A stretch of DNA of 64,000 nucleotides from Bacteroidota bacterium. Lineage in GTDB: Bacteria > Bacteroidota > Bacteroidia > Chitinophagales > Saprospiraceae. Position numbers and translations under genes: made by a program. The notes beneath the pieces are model-generated. The model was given only the letters and a program-made list of their open reading frames with translations. It was not told the origin of the DNA and searched no databases. The DNA is taken from positions 1 to 64,000 of the forward strand of contig JAAEZH010000026.1 in NCBI GenBank assembly GCA_018222965.1. Direction: 5' to 3'. This document shows, one piece after another, positions 1 to 8,253 of the stretch (position 1 is the first letter of the stretch; each line of letters begins with the position of its first letter).

Positions 1-11
1 AATTGAGGAGT

Positions 12-374
12 ATGAAAAAGAGGAACTACAGAGATAATCTGATCGTGCAGAAGAGTTATGCTTTTAGCCTAAAAATAATTCAACTATTTCTGAAGCTAAA
101 AGGACTCAAACTTGAAATACTTGCTACACAATTGCTTCGGTCTGGAACAAGTATTGGCGCAAACATTGCGGAGGCAACTGCTGCAAATTCGAAGAAGGAT
201 TTTATTTATAAAATGAATATTTCCTCTAAAGAAGCAAGAGAAAGTCACTATTGGCTTAGTCTTTTGAAGGACAGCAAGTTATTATCTTCAGAATATGACC
301 ATCTAATTGATGACTGCGAAGAATTGATAAAAATACTAACAGCCATTTTGAAAACCAGCAAAGCAAATAATTAG
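12..374 (+). CDS. Four-helix bundle protein, 23S rRNA intervening-sequence protein (IVP) family
   Basis: A 120-residue all-helical protein of the family named after proteins encoded in 23S rRNA intervening sequences; members are also scattered as free-standing genes in Bacteroidota and their molecular role is unknown. The family signature is visible as LLRSGTSIGANIAEA near residues 45-60, followed by KDFIYKMNISSKEARESHYWL. I chose the ATG at 12 over the TTG at 3; a purine-rich GAGGAG sits just ahead of it. No rRNA sequence is seen around it, so it is not inside an rRNA gene here. The region just downstream is AT-rich with repeated attcagcatt words. The window edge could hide an upstream start. 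Confidence 0.85.
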   Translation: MKKRNYRDNLIVQKSYAFSLKIIQLFLKLKGLKLEILATQLLRSGTSIGANIAEATAANSKKDFIYKMNISSKEARESHYWLSLLKDSKLLSSEYDHLIDDCEELIKILTAILKTSKANN

Positions 375-375
375 A

Positions 376-448
376 AATGATGAATAAAGAATTTTCAATT
401 CAGCATTCAGCATTAACAATTCAACATTAAAAATTAAGAACTATAATC
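376..448. repeat. AT-rich intergenic repeat (attcagcatt words)
   Basis: The gap between the IVP-type gene and hppD is made of near-repeats of attcagcatt and aacattaaaaatt. A very similar string recurs at about 5001-5032. This kind of low-complexity intergenic filler is seen here twice only; whether it is multicopy in the genome cannot be told from the window. Confidence 0.5.
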
Positions 449-1573
449 ATGGATACCTTAACCAAAACGCAAGCATCTGCTTCGACGGATACATTCCCGA
501 TAAAGGGAACGGATTACATCGAATTTTATGTCGGTAATGCCAAGCAATCGGCCATGTACTATCAGGCTGCCTTTGGCTATAAACTCATTGCCTATAAAGG
601 TCCGGAGACGGGAAGTCGGGAAGTGGTTTCTTATGTCCTCCAGCAGGATAAGATTCGTCTGGTACTGACAGCAGCTTTGTCTCCGGATCACGAAATTGCC
701 AAACACGTTGCCCTCCACGGTGATGGCGTAAAAATTCTTGCGCTTTGGGTCGACGATGCGGCTCATTCCTACCAGTTAGCCATGGATCGCGGTGCCCAAT
801 CAGCACAAGAGCCTACGGTACTGGAAGACGATCATGGCAAAGTGAAAGTGGCGGGCATTCATACCTATGGAGAAACCATTCACACCCTGGTGGAACGCAA
901 CGATTACAACGGCGCGTTCCTTCCTGGTTATGAAGCTCGTGAAAGCGTATACCCCGTTAAGCCGGTTGGTTTGAAGTTTGTGGATCACTGCGTGGGCAAT
1001 GTCGAACTCGGAGGCATGAATAAATGGGTGAAATTCTATCAGGATGTACTCGGCTTTAAATTGCTGATCACTTTCGATGATAAAGATATTTCTACCAAAT
1101 ACACAGCCTTGATGAGTAAAGTGGTTTCCAACGGAAATGGCTACATCAAATTCCCAATCAATGAGCCCGCTCAGGGATTGAAGAAATCCCAAATTGAAGA
1201 GTATCTGGACTTCTACCACGGAGCCGGAGTACAGCACATTGCCGTTGCGACTGATGATATTCTTTTTACCGTGGATCAGCTTCGCAAAAACGGCGTAGAC
1301 TTTCTATATGTTCCGGAAGTGTATTACGAAACGGTACTCGACCGCGTTGGGGAGATTGATGAAGACCTCGAAGAACTCAAGCGCCTAAACATTCTGATCG
1401 ACCGGGATGATGAAGGCTATCTGCTGCAGATCTTCACCAAACCCGTACAGGACCGTCCGACGGTATTTTACGAAATCATTCAGCGCAAAGGTGCCCGCTC
1501 CTTTGGTAAAGGAAACTTCAAAGCCCTTTTCGAAGCCATTGAGCGCGAGCAGGAACTGCGGGGAACGCTTTAA
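449..1573 (+). CDS. hppD: 4-hydroxyphenylpyruvate dioxygenase
   Basis: Fe(II)-dependent dioxygenase that turns 4-hydroxyphenylpyruvate into homogentisate in tyrosine breakdown; cytoplasmic. The 374 residues are the normal family length and show two vicinal-oxygen-chelate domains. The three iron ligands are visible: His180 in VDHCVGN, His263 in VQHIAVAT and Glu342 in YEIIQRKG; the C-terminal helix region (GNFKALFEAIE) is also present. It stands alone: no homogentisate dioxygenase or fumarylacetoacetase is in the window. A hairpin followed by T residues lies about 50 bases after the stop, so it is probably a single-gene transcript at its 3' end. Very secure call. Confidence 0.97.
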   Translation: MDTLTKTQASASTDTFPIKGTDYIEFYVGNAKQSAMYYQAAFGYKLIAYKGPETGSREVVSYVLQQDKIRLVLTAALSPDHEIAKHVALHGDGVKILALWVDDAAHSYQLAMDRGAQSAQEPTVLEDDHGKVKVAGIHTYGETIHTLVERNDYNGAFLPGYEARESVYPVKPVGLKFVDHCVGNVELGGMNKWVKFYQDVLGFKLLITFDDKDISTKYTALMSKVVSNGNGYIKFPINEPAQGLKKSQIEEYLDFYHGAGVQHIAVATDDILFTVDQLRKNGVDFLYVPEVYYETVLDRVGEIDEDLEELKRLNILIDRDDEGYLLQIFTKPVQDRPTVFYEIIQRKGARSFGKGNFKALFEAIEREQELRGTL

Positions 1574-1712
1574 TCGTTTGATGCGTTTAATACGTATCTA
1601 AGAATTAACACTTCAACCCTGGCCTCATCCTATTATTGGGTGGGGCCTTTTGGGTTTCCGTTTTATTTGTTTTACTCGTTTGATACGTTTTACACGTTTG
1701 GATTAAAAGGGT
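1574..1712. repeat. Intergenic region with repeated cgtttga-tacg words
   Basis: Besides the terminator, this gap carries short direct repeats of the type cgtttgatgcgtttaatacg (about 1575-1595) and cgtttgatacgttttacacg (about 1679-1698). They flank the terminator. No coding signal was seen. Confidence 0.4.
1621..1650 (+). terminator. Rho-independent terminator after hppD
   Basis: A 10-base stem (GGCCTCATCC with GGGTGGGGCC, two G-U pairs) around a 7-base loop, 1621-1647, followed by TTTTGGGTTT. Orientation and position fit hppD. Confidence 0.65.
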
Positions 1713-2498
1713 TTATTCCTCGAGAATTCCGGCATTTTCTTTGATGTTTAGCTGCCAGTGGTATTCGAGATATTCGATGTTGGCTCCTGCTTCGATGGGT
1801 GTTTCCGCATAGCGGTTTACAAAATCCCTGACAGAATCCTCTACTGCTTCAAAATCACCGGAAAACCAGGTGAAGATTTTGGATAATTTCGGATTCTGCG
1901 GATCCAGAATATTGCGTTTGCCACTATTGATAAAATCATCGGCAGCCTGGTCCAATTGATCATCCAGGTTTTCGGCGGTAAATGCCCGATTTAGGAGTGG
2001 CGGACAAGAAACCGAAGCACAGTTTACGGCAAAGTGAATGCGGGGTTCGGGAAATTGCTTCCGGATGATGCCATGCTCAATATTATTCAGATCGTACTCC
2101 TCTCCCTCTATATTGATAAATTTAATGTCCCAAACAGTATTTACAAAAGGGATTCCATTCTTTATATCCTTAATACTTTCTACCGGATAATTATCAGCTA
2201 CCAGCTTGATTGTAAAAGCATTATAGGCGTTGATCCAGTAAGCCAACTGTTCTTCATCCGTCCAGTGTTTCGTATTGGGATGATTATTGGAAAGCAAATC
2301 CAGGTATTCCTGCAACTTATTGGAATCGGCACGAAAACCTTCATAATCGACCCAGCCATCGTCGGAAACATATTCCTGCAAAAGGCTGTCCCAAATAACG
2401 TGGCTAACAGGCTTGGATTCAGAATCTATTTGCTTTACGCCACATTGAAGCGATAAAAAGGCAATCAGAATGAGACTAAAAAGGCGGAGTGGTTTCAT
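1713..2498 (-). CDS. DUF547 domain-containing exported protein
   Basis: A 261-residue protein of the DUF547 family, whose biochemical role is not established. Family hallmarks visible are YWINAYNAFTIKLV (about residues 87-100), FVNTVWDIKFI, DLNNIEHGIIRKQF and the cysteine motif FAVNCASVSCPPL (about 157-169). The N-terminus is a clear signal sequence (RLFSLILIAFLSLQCG); the Cys at position 19 could be lipidated, but Gln just before it is not a standard lipobox, so export is firmer than lipidation. Single gene, convergent with hppD and followed at its 5' side by a short gap from the sigma-factor operon. Confidence 0.85.
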   Translation of the reverse strand: MKPLRLFSLILIAFLSLQCGVKQIDSESKPVSHVIWDSLLQEYVSDDGWVDYEGFRADSNKLQEYLDLLSNNHPNTKHWTDEEQLAYWINAYNAFTIKLVADNYPVESIKDIKNGIPFVNTVWDIKFINIEGEEYDLNNIEHGIIRKQFPEPRIHFAVNCASVSCPPLLNRAFTAENLDDQLDQAADDFINSGKRNILDPQNPKLSKIFTWFSGDFEAVEDSVRDFVNRYAETPIEAGANIEYLEYHWQLNIKENAGILEE

Positions 2499-2620
2499 GG
2501 AGGACTTTTAGGTTATTTACGGTTCACAAACTGAAATCGGATTGCAAATGTATAACCCCTAAGCCCTAAGGATGTTCTTTTAGGTCAGAATTATTATCTG
2601 TGCTGTCCTGAGCAGGACAA

Positions 2621-4255
2621 CTACCAAACCAATACACGGGTACCCAGTCGTAAAGAGACGGTATGGAAGCGGTCGTTATTAGGTCCAAATCCACCAAACG
2701 GAAGCTGATATTGAAGCTGAGGTTGCAGGTAAATGCTCCAACGATAGTTAATCGCCCGTTCCAGACCAAAGCCGACATTGGCAGTGAGATAGCTGTTATC
2801 GGTCAGTCGCCCACCATCCAGCAGACCTGCCGGAAACTCTTTTTGATTCAGGCGAGATTTATTAGCAACCGACTTTACTTCTTCCGGACTGGGTTCTTTC
2901 CCGGATGAACGGGACGCAACAACCGGTTCGCGGCTGATATCGTAGATCGGGTTTAAGAGCAACTCTGCGGATCCTCCCCCCGCCAGAAACAGGTTCCATT
3001 TGGTATTATTTGGCATCAAATCAAAGCGAAGCTGGAAAGGAATCTCCAGTAATTCCAGTGTAATGCCTTCGAATGTTTCCACGACGAGCAGGTCGAAAGT
3101 GCCATACTGTTGCTGTGGCAATATAGGCCGATAGCTTTTATTAGAATACAAAGCACCCGACTGGAAGGTAAACCGGCCCGACTGATAGTCGACCAATATA
3201 CCCGTTGAATATCCGATGCTGTCAAGGTAGAGGGCCTCCGTGCCAAACAGCGGATCTGCCGGCGTAAATATCCGGTTGTAATCGCCGCTATACAGCATAT
3301 TCACCCGCAGGTGTTTTTCTTTAAGAGTCTTAGTCAGGATGGTCTTTGATGCCAGATCATTATCCAGTTCTAAGGCACCGGCTTGCAGGCTCGCAACTGG
3401 TTCGGCTGCGGTCATTTTTTTGGCGGTTTCCGGTATAAGCGGGATCCATGGATTCAGGCTTTCTACCCGGAATTCCGGCATGGGCAAATTGACAGTTTCC
3501 GGAGTTGCAGGGAATTCCTGCTCCGGGAGTATATTGATTGTTCCTGTAGTGGCTTTGCTTTTTTCCGCTTCCGCGAATGTTGATCCGTTTTCAGCAGGTA
3601 TCTCCCCACTTAGTTGAGATTCGCCGAAAGGCGCATTATCAGAACCCTCTGACTCGATTAAGGCATCGGCTGATGCAGATTCCGGATTCTCGGAGGTTTT
3701 GGATTCCTCATTTCCGGCAATTGGATCATTTGTTTCGGAGGTGGAAGGTGTCACCGGAGCCTCTAAGGGCTGTTGCGGATTATGGGTTTTATCCGGTCCA
3801 AGTTGAATGCCGCCTGCCGGAACGTAGAGTTGGATCGTCCAGATCAGCAGCAACATGAGCGCAATTTCGGCCAATTTATAGCGGTAGATAATTCCTTTAA
3901 TGGAGAAGAAATCATCGAGGTGTTGACGCATCAACTGCCAGTGTGAAGGATTGTATGGCGCTTGTAAGTCTTCGAGGTGGCGACGGGCCAGGTCATCGAT
4001 TCCGGCTTCGAGTTCTTCTGCCATTTCTGAGGCGGCAAGTTTGGATTCGAAAGATTCCCAGGCCATTTCGGGTGCGGAAGATTCCATGTCCTTCAGGTAC
4101 TGGAGAGCCATCAGATCAACGATCCCGGCAGGATCCTGATCCAGGTCAGATTCGCTTTGCTCCAGCTTTTGTTCCATCTGCTCCCAGGCAGCGGAATCAA
4201 AAGGAGCCTCGAATTCTCCCAGCTTCTCTCTCAATATATCATCAAAGGACTTCAA
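2621..4255 (-). CDS. Membrane-spanning partner of the ECF sigma factor with outer-membrane-like C-terminus
   Basis: A 544-residue protein that I do not recognise as a named family. Its N-terminal 110 residues hold three degenerate repeats of about 35-40 residues, each ending in a W-containing helix (FDSAAWEQMEQKL, PEMAWESFESKL, YNPSHWQLMRQHL). One membrane segment follows (AEIALMLLLIWTIQLYVPAG, about 128-147), then a Pro/Ser/Glu-rich linker, then a C-terminal 230 residues that read like a small beta-barrel (alternating polar/hydrophobic strands ending in VSLRLGTRVLVW). It starts 9 bases after the sigma-factor stop, apparently with TTG, so the two are co-transcribed; a role as anti-sigma or signal transducer is inference. 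Confidence 0.75.
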   Translation of the reverse strand: MKSFDDILREKLGEFEAPFDSAAWEQMEQKLEQSESDLDQDPAGIVDLMALQYLKDMESSAPEMAWESFESKLAASEMAEELEAGIDDLARRHLEDLQAPYNPSHWQLMRQHLDDFFSIKGIIYRYKLAEIALMLLLIWTIQLYVPAGGIQLGPDKTHNPQQPLEAPVTPSTSETNDPIAGNEESKTSENPESASADALIESEGSDNAPFGESQLSGEIPAENGSTFAEAEKSKATTGTINILPEQEFPATPETVNLPMPEFRVESLNPWIPLIPETAKKMTAAEPVASLQAGALELDNDLASKTILTKTLKEKHLRVNMLYSGDYNRIFTPADPLFGTEALYLDSIGYSTGILVDYQSGRFTFQSGALYSNKSYRPILPQQQYGTFDLLVVETFEGITLELLEIPFQLRFDLMPNNTKWNLFLAGGGSAELLLNPIYDISREPVVASRSSGKEPSPEEVKSVANKSRLNQKEFPAGLLDGGRLTDNSYLTANVGFGLERAINYRWSIYLQPQLQYQLPFGGFGPNNDRFHTVSLRLGTRVLVW

Positions 4256-4264
4256 ATCAATGGC

Positions 4265-4819
4265 TTATCGCTGATAGTATTTACGTAATTTCTCTTGTAA
4301 TTTGTTTCTTGCTTTCACGAGATTGGAGCGGGAAGTACTTTCTGTGATATGGAGACGTTCCGCAATTTCGCGATGCGAGAAGCCTTCAATCACATATAAA
4401 TTGAATACAGCCCGATATGCCGGGGAAAGTTCCTGAACAGCAGCCAGGATTTCCTTTTCCGTACACTTACTCACTGCATCCGGATCGGATGAAGACAGAT
4501 CGTAAGCTGTTTCAATATCCTCCGTGCGACGTCGTATGGCTTTGCGGTAATAATCGATGGCCGTATTGACCATAATGGTGCGTATCCAGGCAATCAGAGA
4601 GGTACCGGGTTTGTATTTCTGAATATTCCGGAAAACTTTAATAAAGCCTTCGTGCAGGATATCCAGCGCATCTTCTGAGTTATTGGAATAACGCATGCAC
4701 ACACCCATCATCTTGCTGTAGTGCTCTTCGTACAACAGCTTCTGAGCCCAGCGCTCGCGTTTGACACAAGCCTGGATAAAGTCCTCTTCCTGAAAACCCA
4801 GTGGAAGTGCAATATTCAT
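4265..4819 (-). CDS. RNA polymerase sigma-70 family ECF sigma factor
   Basis: An alternative sigma factor that redirects RNA polymerase, probably under control of the co-transcribed membrane protein just downstream. Region 2 is visible in YSKMMGVCMRYSNNSEDALDILHEGFIKVFRNI and the WIRTIMVNTAIDYYR stretch; region 4 helix-turn-helix is SHREIAERLHITESTSRSNLVKARNKL near the C-terminus. I prefer the ATG at 4819 (184 residues) because the upstream extension from 4852 is not family-like. The downstream partner lies only 9 bases away, a typical sigma/anti-sigma operon layout. Confidence 0.92.
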   Translation of the reverse strand: MNIALPLGFQEEDFIQACVKRERWAQKLLYEEHYSKMMGVCMRYSNNSEDALDILHEGFIKVFRNIQKYKPGTSLIAWIRTIMVNTAIDYYRKAIRRRTEDIETAYDLSSSDPDAVSKCTEKEILAAVQELSPAYRAVFNLYVIEGFSHREIAERLHITESTSRSNLVKARNKLQEKLRKYYQR

Positions 4820-4922
4820 TAAGACGTCGGTTTTTTGGCACCCGAAAAGCATTTGCCTTCCGGTTTGCTGCTAAGATAACGGCAAAATAGTTCTTTTTGC
4901 TGCCCTGTGTGGCGATTTTTTG

Positions 4923-4983
4923 TTCCGTTGGTTCCGTTGGTTCCGTTGGTTCCGTTGGTTCCGTTGGTTCCGTTGGTTCCGTT
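4923..4983. repeat. 9-bp tandem repeat, ttccgttgg x 6.8
   Basis: Six perfect copies of ttccgttgg (4923-4976) plus ttccgtt. A further single copy occurs at 5038-5046. The array lies 100 bases ahead of the sigma-factor start on the minus strand. The copies are identical, which suggests a young array able to vary in number. Confidence 0.95.
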
Positions 4984-5214
4984 TAATTAAAAATTAATAA
5001 ATAAAAATTAAAAATTCTCCATTCAGCATTAATCCTTTTCCGTTGGACTGTCCGGCTAAAGCGGGCAGGGTTGAGGCCTCATCGACTTTGTTGCGTTAAA
5101 CGTTGAACGGGGATCGTTTAGCGGGATTTTTCTATTCCTGGAATGACGGGTTTCCCGACAAACGCTGAAAGCTTCCCGGTACACGCTCAACGATTTCCGT
5201 TTAATTAAAAATTA
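4977..5214. repeat. 20-base direct repeat ttccgtttaattaaaaatta at 4977-4996 and 5195-5214
   Basis: Two perfect copies of the same 20-mer bracket a 198-base segment (4997-5194). The first copy begins inside the last partial unit of the 9-bp tandem array. The bracketed segment contains no reading frame I would call. Confidence 0.9.
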
Positions 5215-5229
5215 CCCCCTAAGTCTGCT

Positions 5230-5415
5230 AGCAACCAATCTTAGGGTCAAAACAGGAACTGCGAATTGGTGTCGCTCCGCTGGAGCTTACCATCAAAATC
5301 GCAAAAAATGCTACAAAGGTTTGACTCCTCTGGAGCCTCCAGAAGAGGCACCGCTTTGTAACAAAAAATATCGGATTTACTTTAAGCGCAGTAGGTGCGG
5401 CACCTGGTTTTGTCC
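5230..5415. repeat. Probable dispersed repeat with nested palindromes
   Basis: The segment contains GCTCC-GCT-GGAGC (5274-5286), an imperfect inverted repeat CTCCTCTGGAG / CTCCAGAAGAGG (5325-5348) and a perfect AGGTGC-G-GCACCT (5393-5405). The look of repeated 'ctccag-ggagc' and 'ggtgcggcacc' blocks resembles, from memory, multicopy intergenic repeats of Bacteroidota genomes. Only one copy is in the window, so the repeat status is inference. Confidence 0.45.
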
Positions 5416-5489
5416 TTAAGCTTATGTGTAACTGCACCTAAGAATTAAAAAACTCGCATCCTGTTGAAAATCCAAATAAATTAAAACAA

Positions 5490-5525
5490 ATTGTTTAAAT
5501 AATTCTTGTCAGATTCTTATATTTG
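5490..5525 (+). promoter_or_regulatory. Candidate parC promoter (Bacteroidota type)
   Basis: TATATTTG at 5518-5525 fits the -7 consensus TAnnTTTG; ATTG at 5490-5493 is a possible -33 box, though 24 bases is a long spacer. Transcription would begin near 5532, which excludes the start codon at 5506 and supports the ATG at 5551. Confidence 0.45.
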
Positions 5526-5550
5526 CCTGACAATAACTGAGTGCGAAGAA

Positions 5551-8160
5551 ATGAGTGAAAAGAACGGGCAAAACGGGCAGGATGACCACATCAAGCCACT
5601 GGACGGCATGTATAAGGAATACTTCCTCGACTATGCCTCCTATGTTATTTTGGAACGGGCAGTTCCTGCGATCAACGACGGGCTAAAACCGGTCCAGCGA
5701 CGCATCATGCATGCCATGCGGGAAATGCATGACGGACGATACCACAAAGTAGCCAACATCATTGGGCAGACCATGCAATTTCACCCACACGGAGATGCCG
5801 CTATTGGAGATGCGCTCGTAAAGCTGGGACAGAAAGACCTGCTGGTTGATTGCCAGGGTAACTGGGGAGATGTACGAACGGGTGACGGTGCGGCGGCTCC
5901 TCGTTACATAGAAGCCCGACTCACAAAATTTGCACTGGATGTCGCTTTTAATCCGCAAACCACCGAGTGGCAACTCTCCTATGACGGTCGGAAAAAAGAA
6001 CCCATCAACCTGCCCATGAAATTTCCACTCCTGCTGGCATTGGGAGCGGAGGGGATTGCCGTAGGGCTTTCCACCAAGATATTGCCGCACAACTTTATTG
6101 AGATCGTTAAAGGATCGATAAAAATATTGCAGGGTAAAAGTCCGAAGCTACTCCCCGACTTCCAGACAGGCGGAATGATGGATGCTTCGGATTACAATCG
6201 CGGGAAGCGGGGCGGACGGGTTAAAGTTCGTGCCCGAATGGAACAGATTGACAAAAAACAGCTGGCCATCCGCGAATTGCCTTATGGGGTCACGACCGAC
6301 AACATGATCGACAGCATTCTGAAGGCAAATGACAAAGGGAAGATTAAAATCAAAAAGGTAACCGATAATACCGCAGCCGATGTAGAGATTTTGATCGAAC
6401 TGGCCAGTGGGGTTTCTCCGGAGGTTACCATGGATGCCCTTTATGCTTTCACCAATTGTGAGGTATCCATTTCTCCAAATGCCTGTGTAATCGTAGATGA
6501 AAAGCCGCTTTTCCTTACGGTGAATGATCTTTTGAAGATCAGTACGGAAGAAACCAAAGAGCTGCTCCGCCAGGAACTGGAGATTCGAAAAAATGAGCTG
6601 GAAGAAAAATGGCACTTTGCCAGCCTCGAAAAAATATTCATTCAAAATCGCGTTTACCGGGAAATCGAAGAGTGTGAAACCTGGGAAGCGGTAATTGAAA
6701 CTATTGATCGCGAGTTGAAGAAGTACATTGTTACCCCTTCGATGGAAGCGACCAAAGGAGACAAGCGAATTCGGTTGATGCGCGACATCACCGAGGATGA
6801 CATCATCCGACTAACAGAAATTAAGATTAAGCGGATTTCCAAGTATAACTCTTTCAAAGCAGACGAACTGATCGCCAAACTGGAAGAAGAGTTGGAAGAG
6901 GTAAAACACCACCTGGCCAATCTCACGGATTATGCCATTGCCTGGTTTGAACATCTTCTTGACAAATACAGCAAAGGCAAAGAACGCCGCACGGAGATCA
7001 CCACCTTTGAAACCATTGAGCGTACACAGGTTGTAGCTAACAATGCTAAACTATATGTAAATTACAAAGACGGCTTCATCGGAACCGGCCTGAAGAAAGA
7101 CGAATTCGTTTGTGACTGTTCAGATATTGACGATGTCATTATTTTCCGCCGCGACGGCAAATTTCAGGTTGTCCGGATATCCGATAAGGTATTTGTCGGG
7201 AAAGATATTATACATGTAGATGTCTGGAATAAAGGAGACGATCGCACCACCTACAACATGATTTATGTAGATGGTAAATCCGGTCAATCCCGAGCCAAGC
7301 GCTTCAATGTAAAAGCCATCACTCGCGAAAAGGAATACGATCTAACCAAAGGGTCTGAGAAATCGAAAGTACACTACTTTCAGGCACATCCAAATGGGGA
7401 AAGCGAGGTCGTTACCGTACAGTTGACACCGGGCTGTCGGGCCAAGAAAAAGGTATTTGATTTTGACTTTGAAGAAATAGCCATAAAAAGCCGGACTTCA
7501 CAAGGGAACATCCTCACAAAGTATCCCGTACGCAAAATCACCCAAAAAGAACTTGGACAATCTACACTCGGTGCACTCGAGGTCTGGATGGATGAAGTAA
7601 GTGGTCGACTCAACACAGAAGAACGCGGACAATATCTGGGGGCTTTTGACACCGGTGATCTCCTCATTGCCATTTACAAAGATGGCACCTATGAGCAAAA
7701 AGAACTGGATCTCCTCCTTCGCTTTGAACCCAAAGAATTGATCCATATCGGTAAGTTTGATCCTGAGATGGTTGTCAGCGCCGTACATTTCGACGGCAGC
7801 AAGGGATGGACTATGATCAAGCGTTTCCAGATTGAAACCACGACGCTCGATCAAAAATTCAACTTTCTGGTAGAAGATAAGAAGAGTAAGTTGCTGTATG
7901 CCACTGTGAAGGATAAACCGGAGATTCAATACAGCATGCGGGTTAAATCCAAGAAGATGGAAGGTCAGTTAAATCTGGAAGATTTTATCAGCGTAAAAGG
8001 ATGGAAAGCTTCCGGAAACAAGCTAAGCGATCAAAAACTAACCGGAATCAAGGAAATTGATCCTCAGGATAAAGACAATGCGGATGGTTCTGTAAAAACC
8101 GGAGATACCATAGAATTTGACCTGGACACAGATGGTCAGGCTAAGCTTTTTGAGGATTAG
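5551..8160 (+). CDS. parC: DNA topoisomerase IV subunit A
   Basis: Cuts and rejoins DNA in the type IIA topoisomerase that unlinks daughter chromosomes, with ParE (not in this window). The N-terminal winged-helix/tower region carries LDGMYKEYFLDYASYVILERAVPAINDGLKPVQRRI, typical of the ParC rather than GyrA branch in this phylum, and the catalytic Tyr of AAPRYIEARL (Tyr119 from this start). The C-terminal half (about 500-850) is the beta-pinwheel domain. From ATG 5551 the protein is 869 residues; an in-frame ATG at 5506 lies upstream of the likely promoter box and adds a non-homologous-looking 15 residues. The residue matching GyrA Ser83 is Ala (HPHGDAAIGD). Confidence 0.93.
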   Translation: MSEKNGQNGQDDHIKPLDGMYKEYFLDYASYVILERAVPAINDGLKPVQRRIMHAMREMHDGRYHKVANIIGQTMQFHPHGDAAIGDALVKLGQKDLLVDCQGNWGDVRTGDGAAAPRYIEARLTKFALDVAFNPQTTEWQLSYDGRKKEPINLPMKFPLLLALGAEGIAVGLSTKILPHNFIEIVKGSIKILQGKSPKLLPDFQTGGMMDASDYNRGKRGGRVKVRARMEQIDKKQLAIRELPYGVTTDNMIDSILKANDKGKIKIKKVTDNTAADVEILIELASGVSPEVTMDALYAFTNCEVSISPNACVIVDEKPLFLTVNDLLKISTEETKELLRQELEIRKNELEEKWHFASLEKIFIQNRVYREIEECETWEAVIETIDRELKKYIVTPSMEATKGDKRIRLMRDITEDDIIRLTEIKIKRISKYNSFKADELIAKLEEELEEVKHHLANLTDYAIAWFEHLLDKYSKGKERRTEITTFETIERTQVVANNAKLYVNYKDGFIGTGLKKDEFVCDCSDIDDVIIFRRDGKFQVVRISDKVFVGKDIIHVDVWNKGDDRTTYNMIYVDGKSGQSRAKRFNVKAITREKEYDLTKGSEKSKVHYFQAHPNGESEVVTVQLTPGCRAKKKVFDFDFEEIAIKSRTSQGNILTKYPVRKITQKELGQSTLGALEVWMDEVSGRLNTEERGQYLGAFDTGDLLIAIYKDGTYEQKELDLLLRFEPKELIHIGKFDPEMVVSAVHFDGSKGWTMIKRFQIETTTLDQKFNFLVEDKKSKLLYATVKDKPEIQYSMRVKSKKMEGQLNLEDFISVKGWKASGNKLSDQKLTGIKEIDPQDKDNADGSVKTGDTIEFDLDTDGQAKLFED

Positions 8161-8253
8161 AAAGGATATTTTCATCCTCTTGAGCAAATTTATCGCCCTC
8201 AAGGTGTTTAATATTTTGCAGGGTGCCAGAAATTTCCCAATTTCGGTCCGCAC

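Larger units (their letters stand above)
4853..5550. other. Repeat-rich intergenic region between the sigma factor and parC
   Basis: About 700 noncoding bases. They hold, in order: a 9-bp tandem array (4923-4983), AT-rich filler, a 20-base direct repeat at 4977-4996 and 5195-5214, a segment with GC-rich palindromes that looks like a dispersed repeat (about 5230-5415), and the probable parC promoter (5490-5525). The only long reading frame (minus strand, 5228-5437) runs through the palindromic segment and is not believed to be a gene. Confidence 0.8.

Noticed and set aside
4923-4983. CRISPR-like array
   Set aside because: The repeats are contiguous 9-mers with no spacers and no cas genes are near.
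5228-5437. A 69-residue minus-strand reading frame
   Set aside because: It runs through nested palindromes and has no start-site signals or family features; treated as a repeat rather than a gene.
5760-5830. Quinolone-resistance change in ParC (Ala where GyrA has Ser83)
   Set aside because: As I recall, ParC proteins of this phylum commonly carry Ala there, so it is not evidence of selection.
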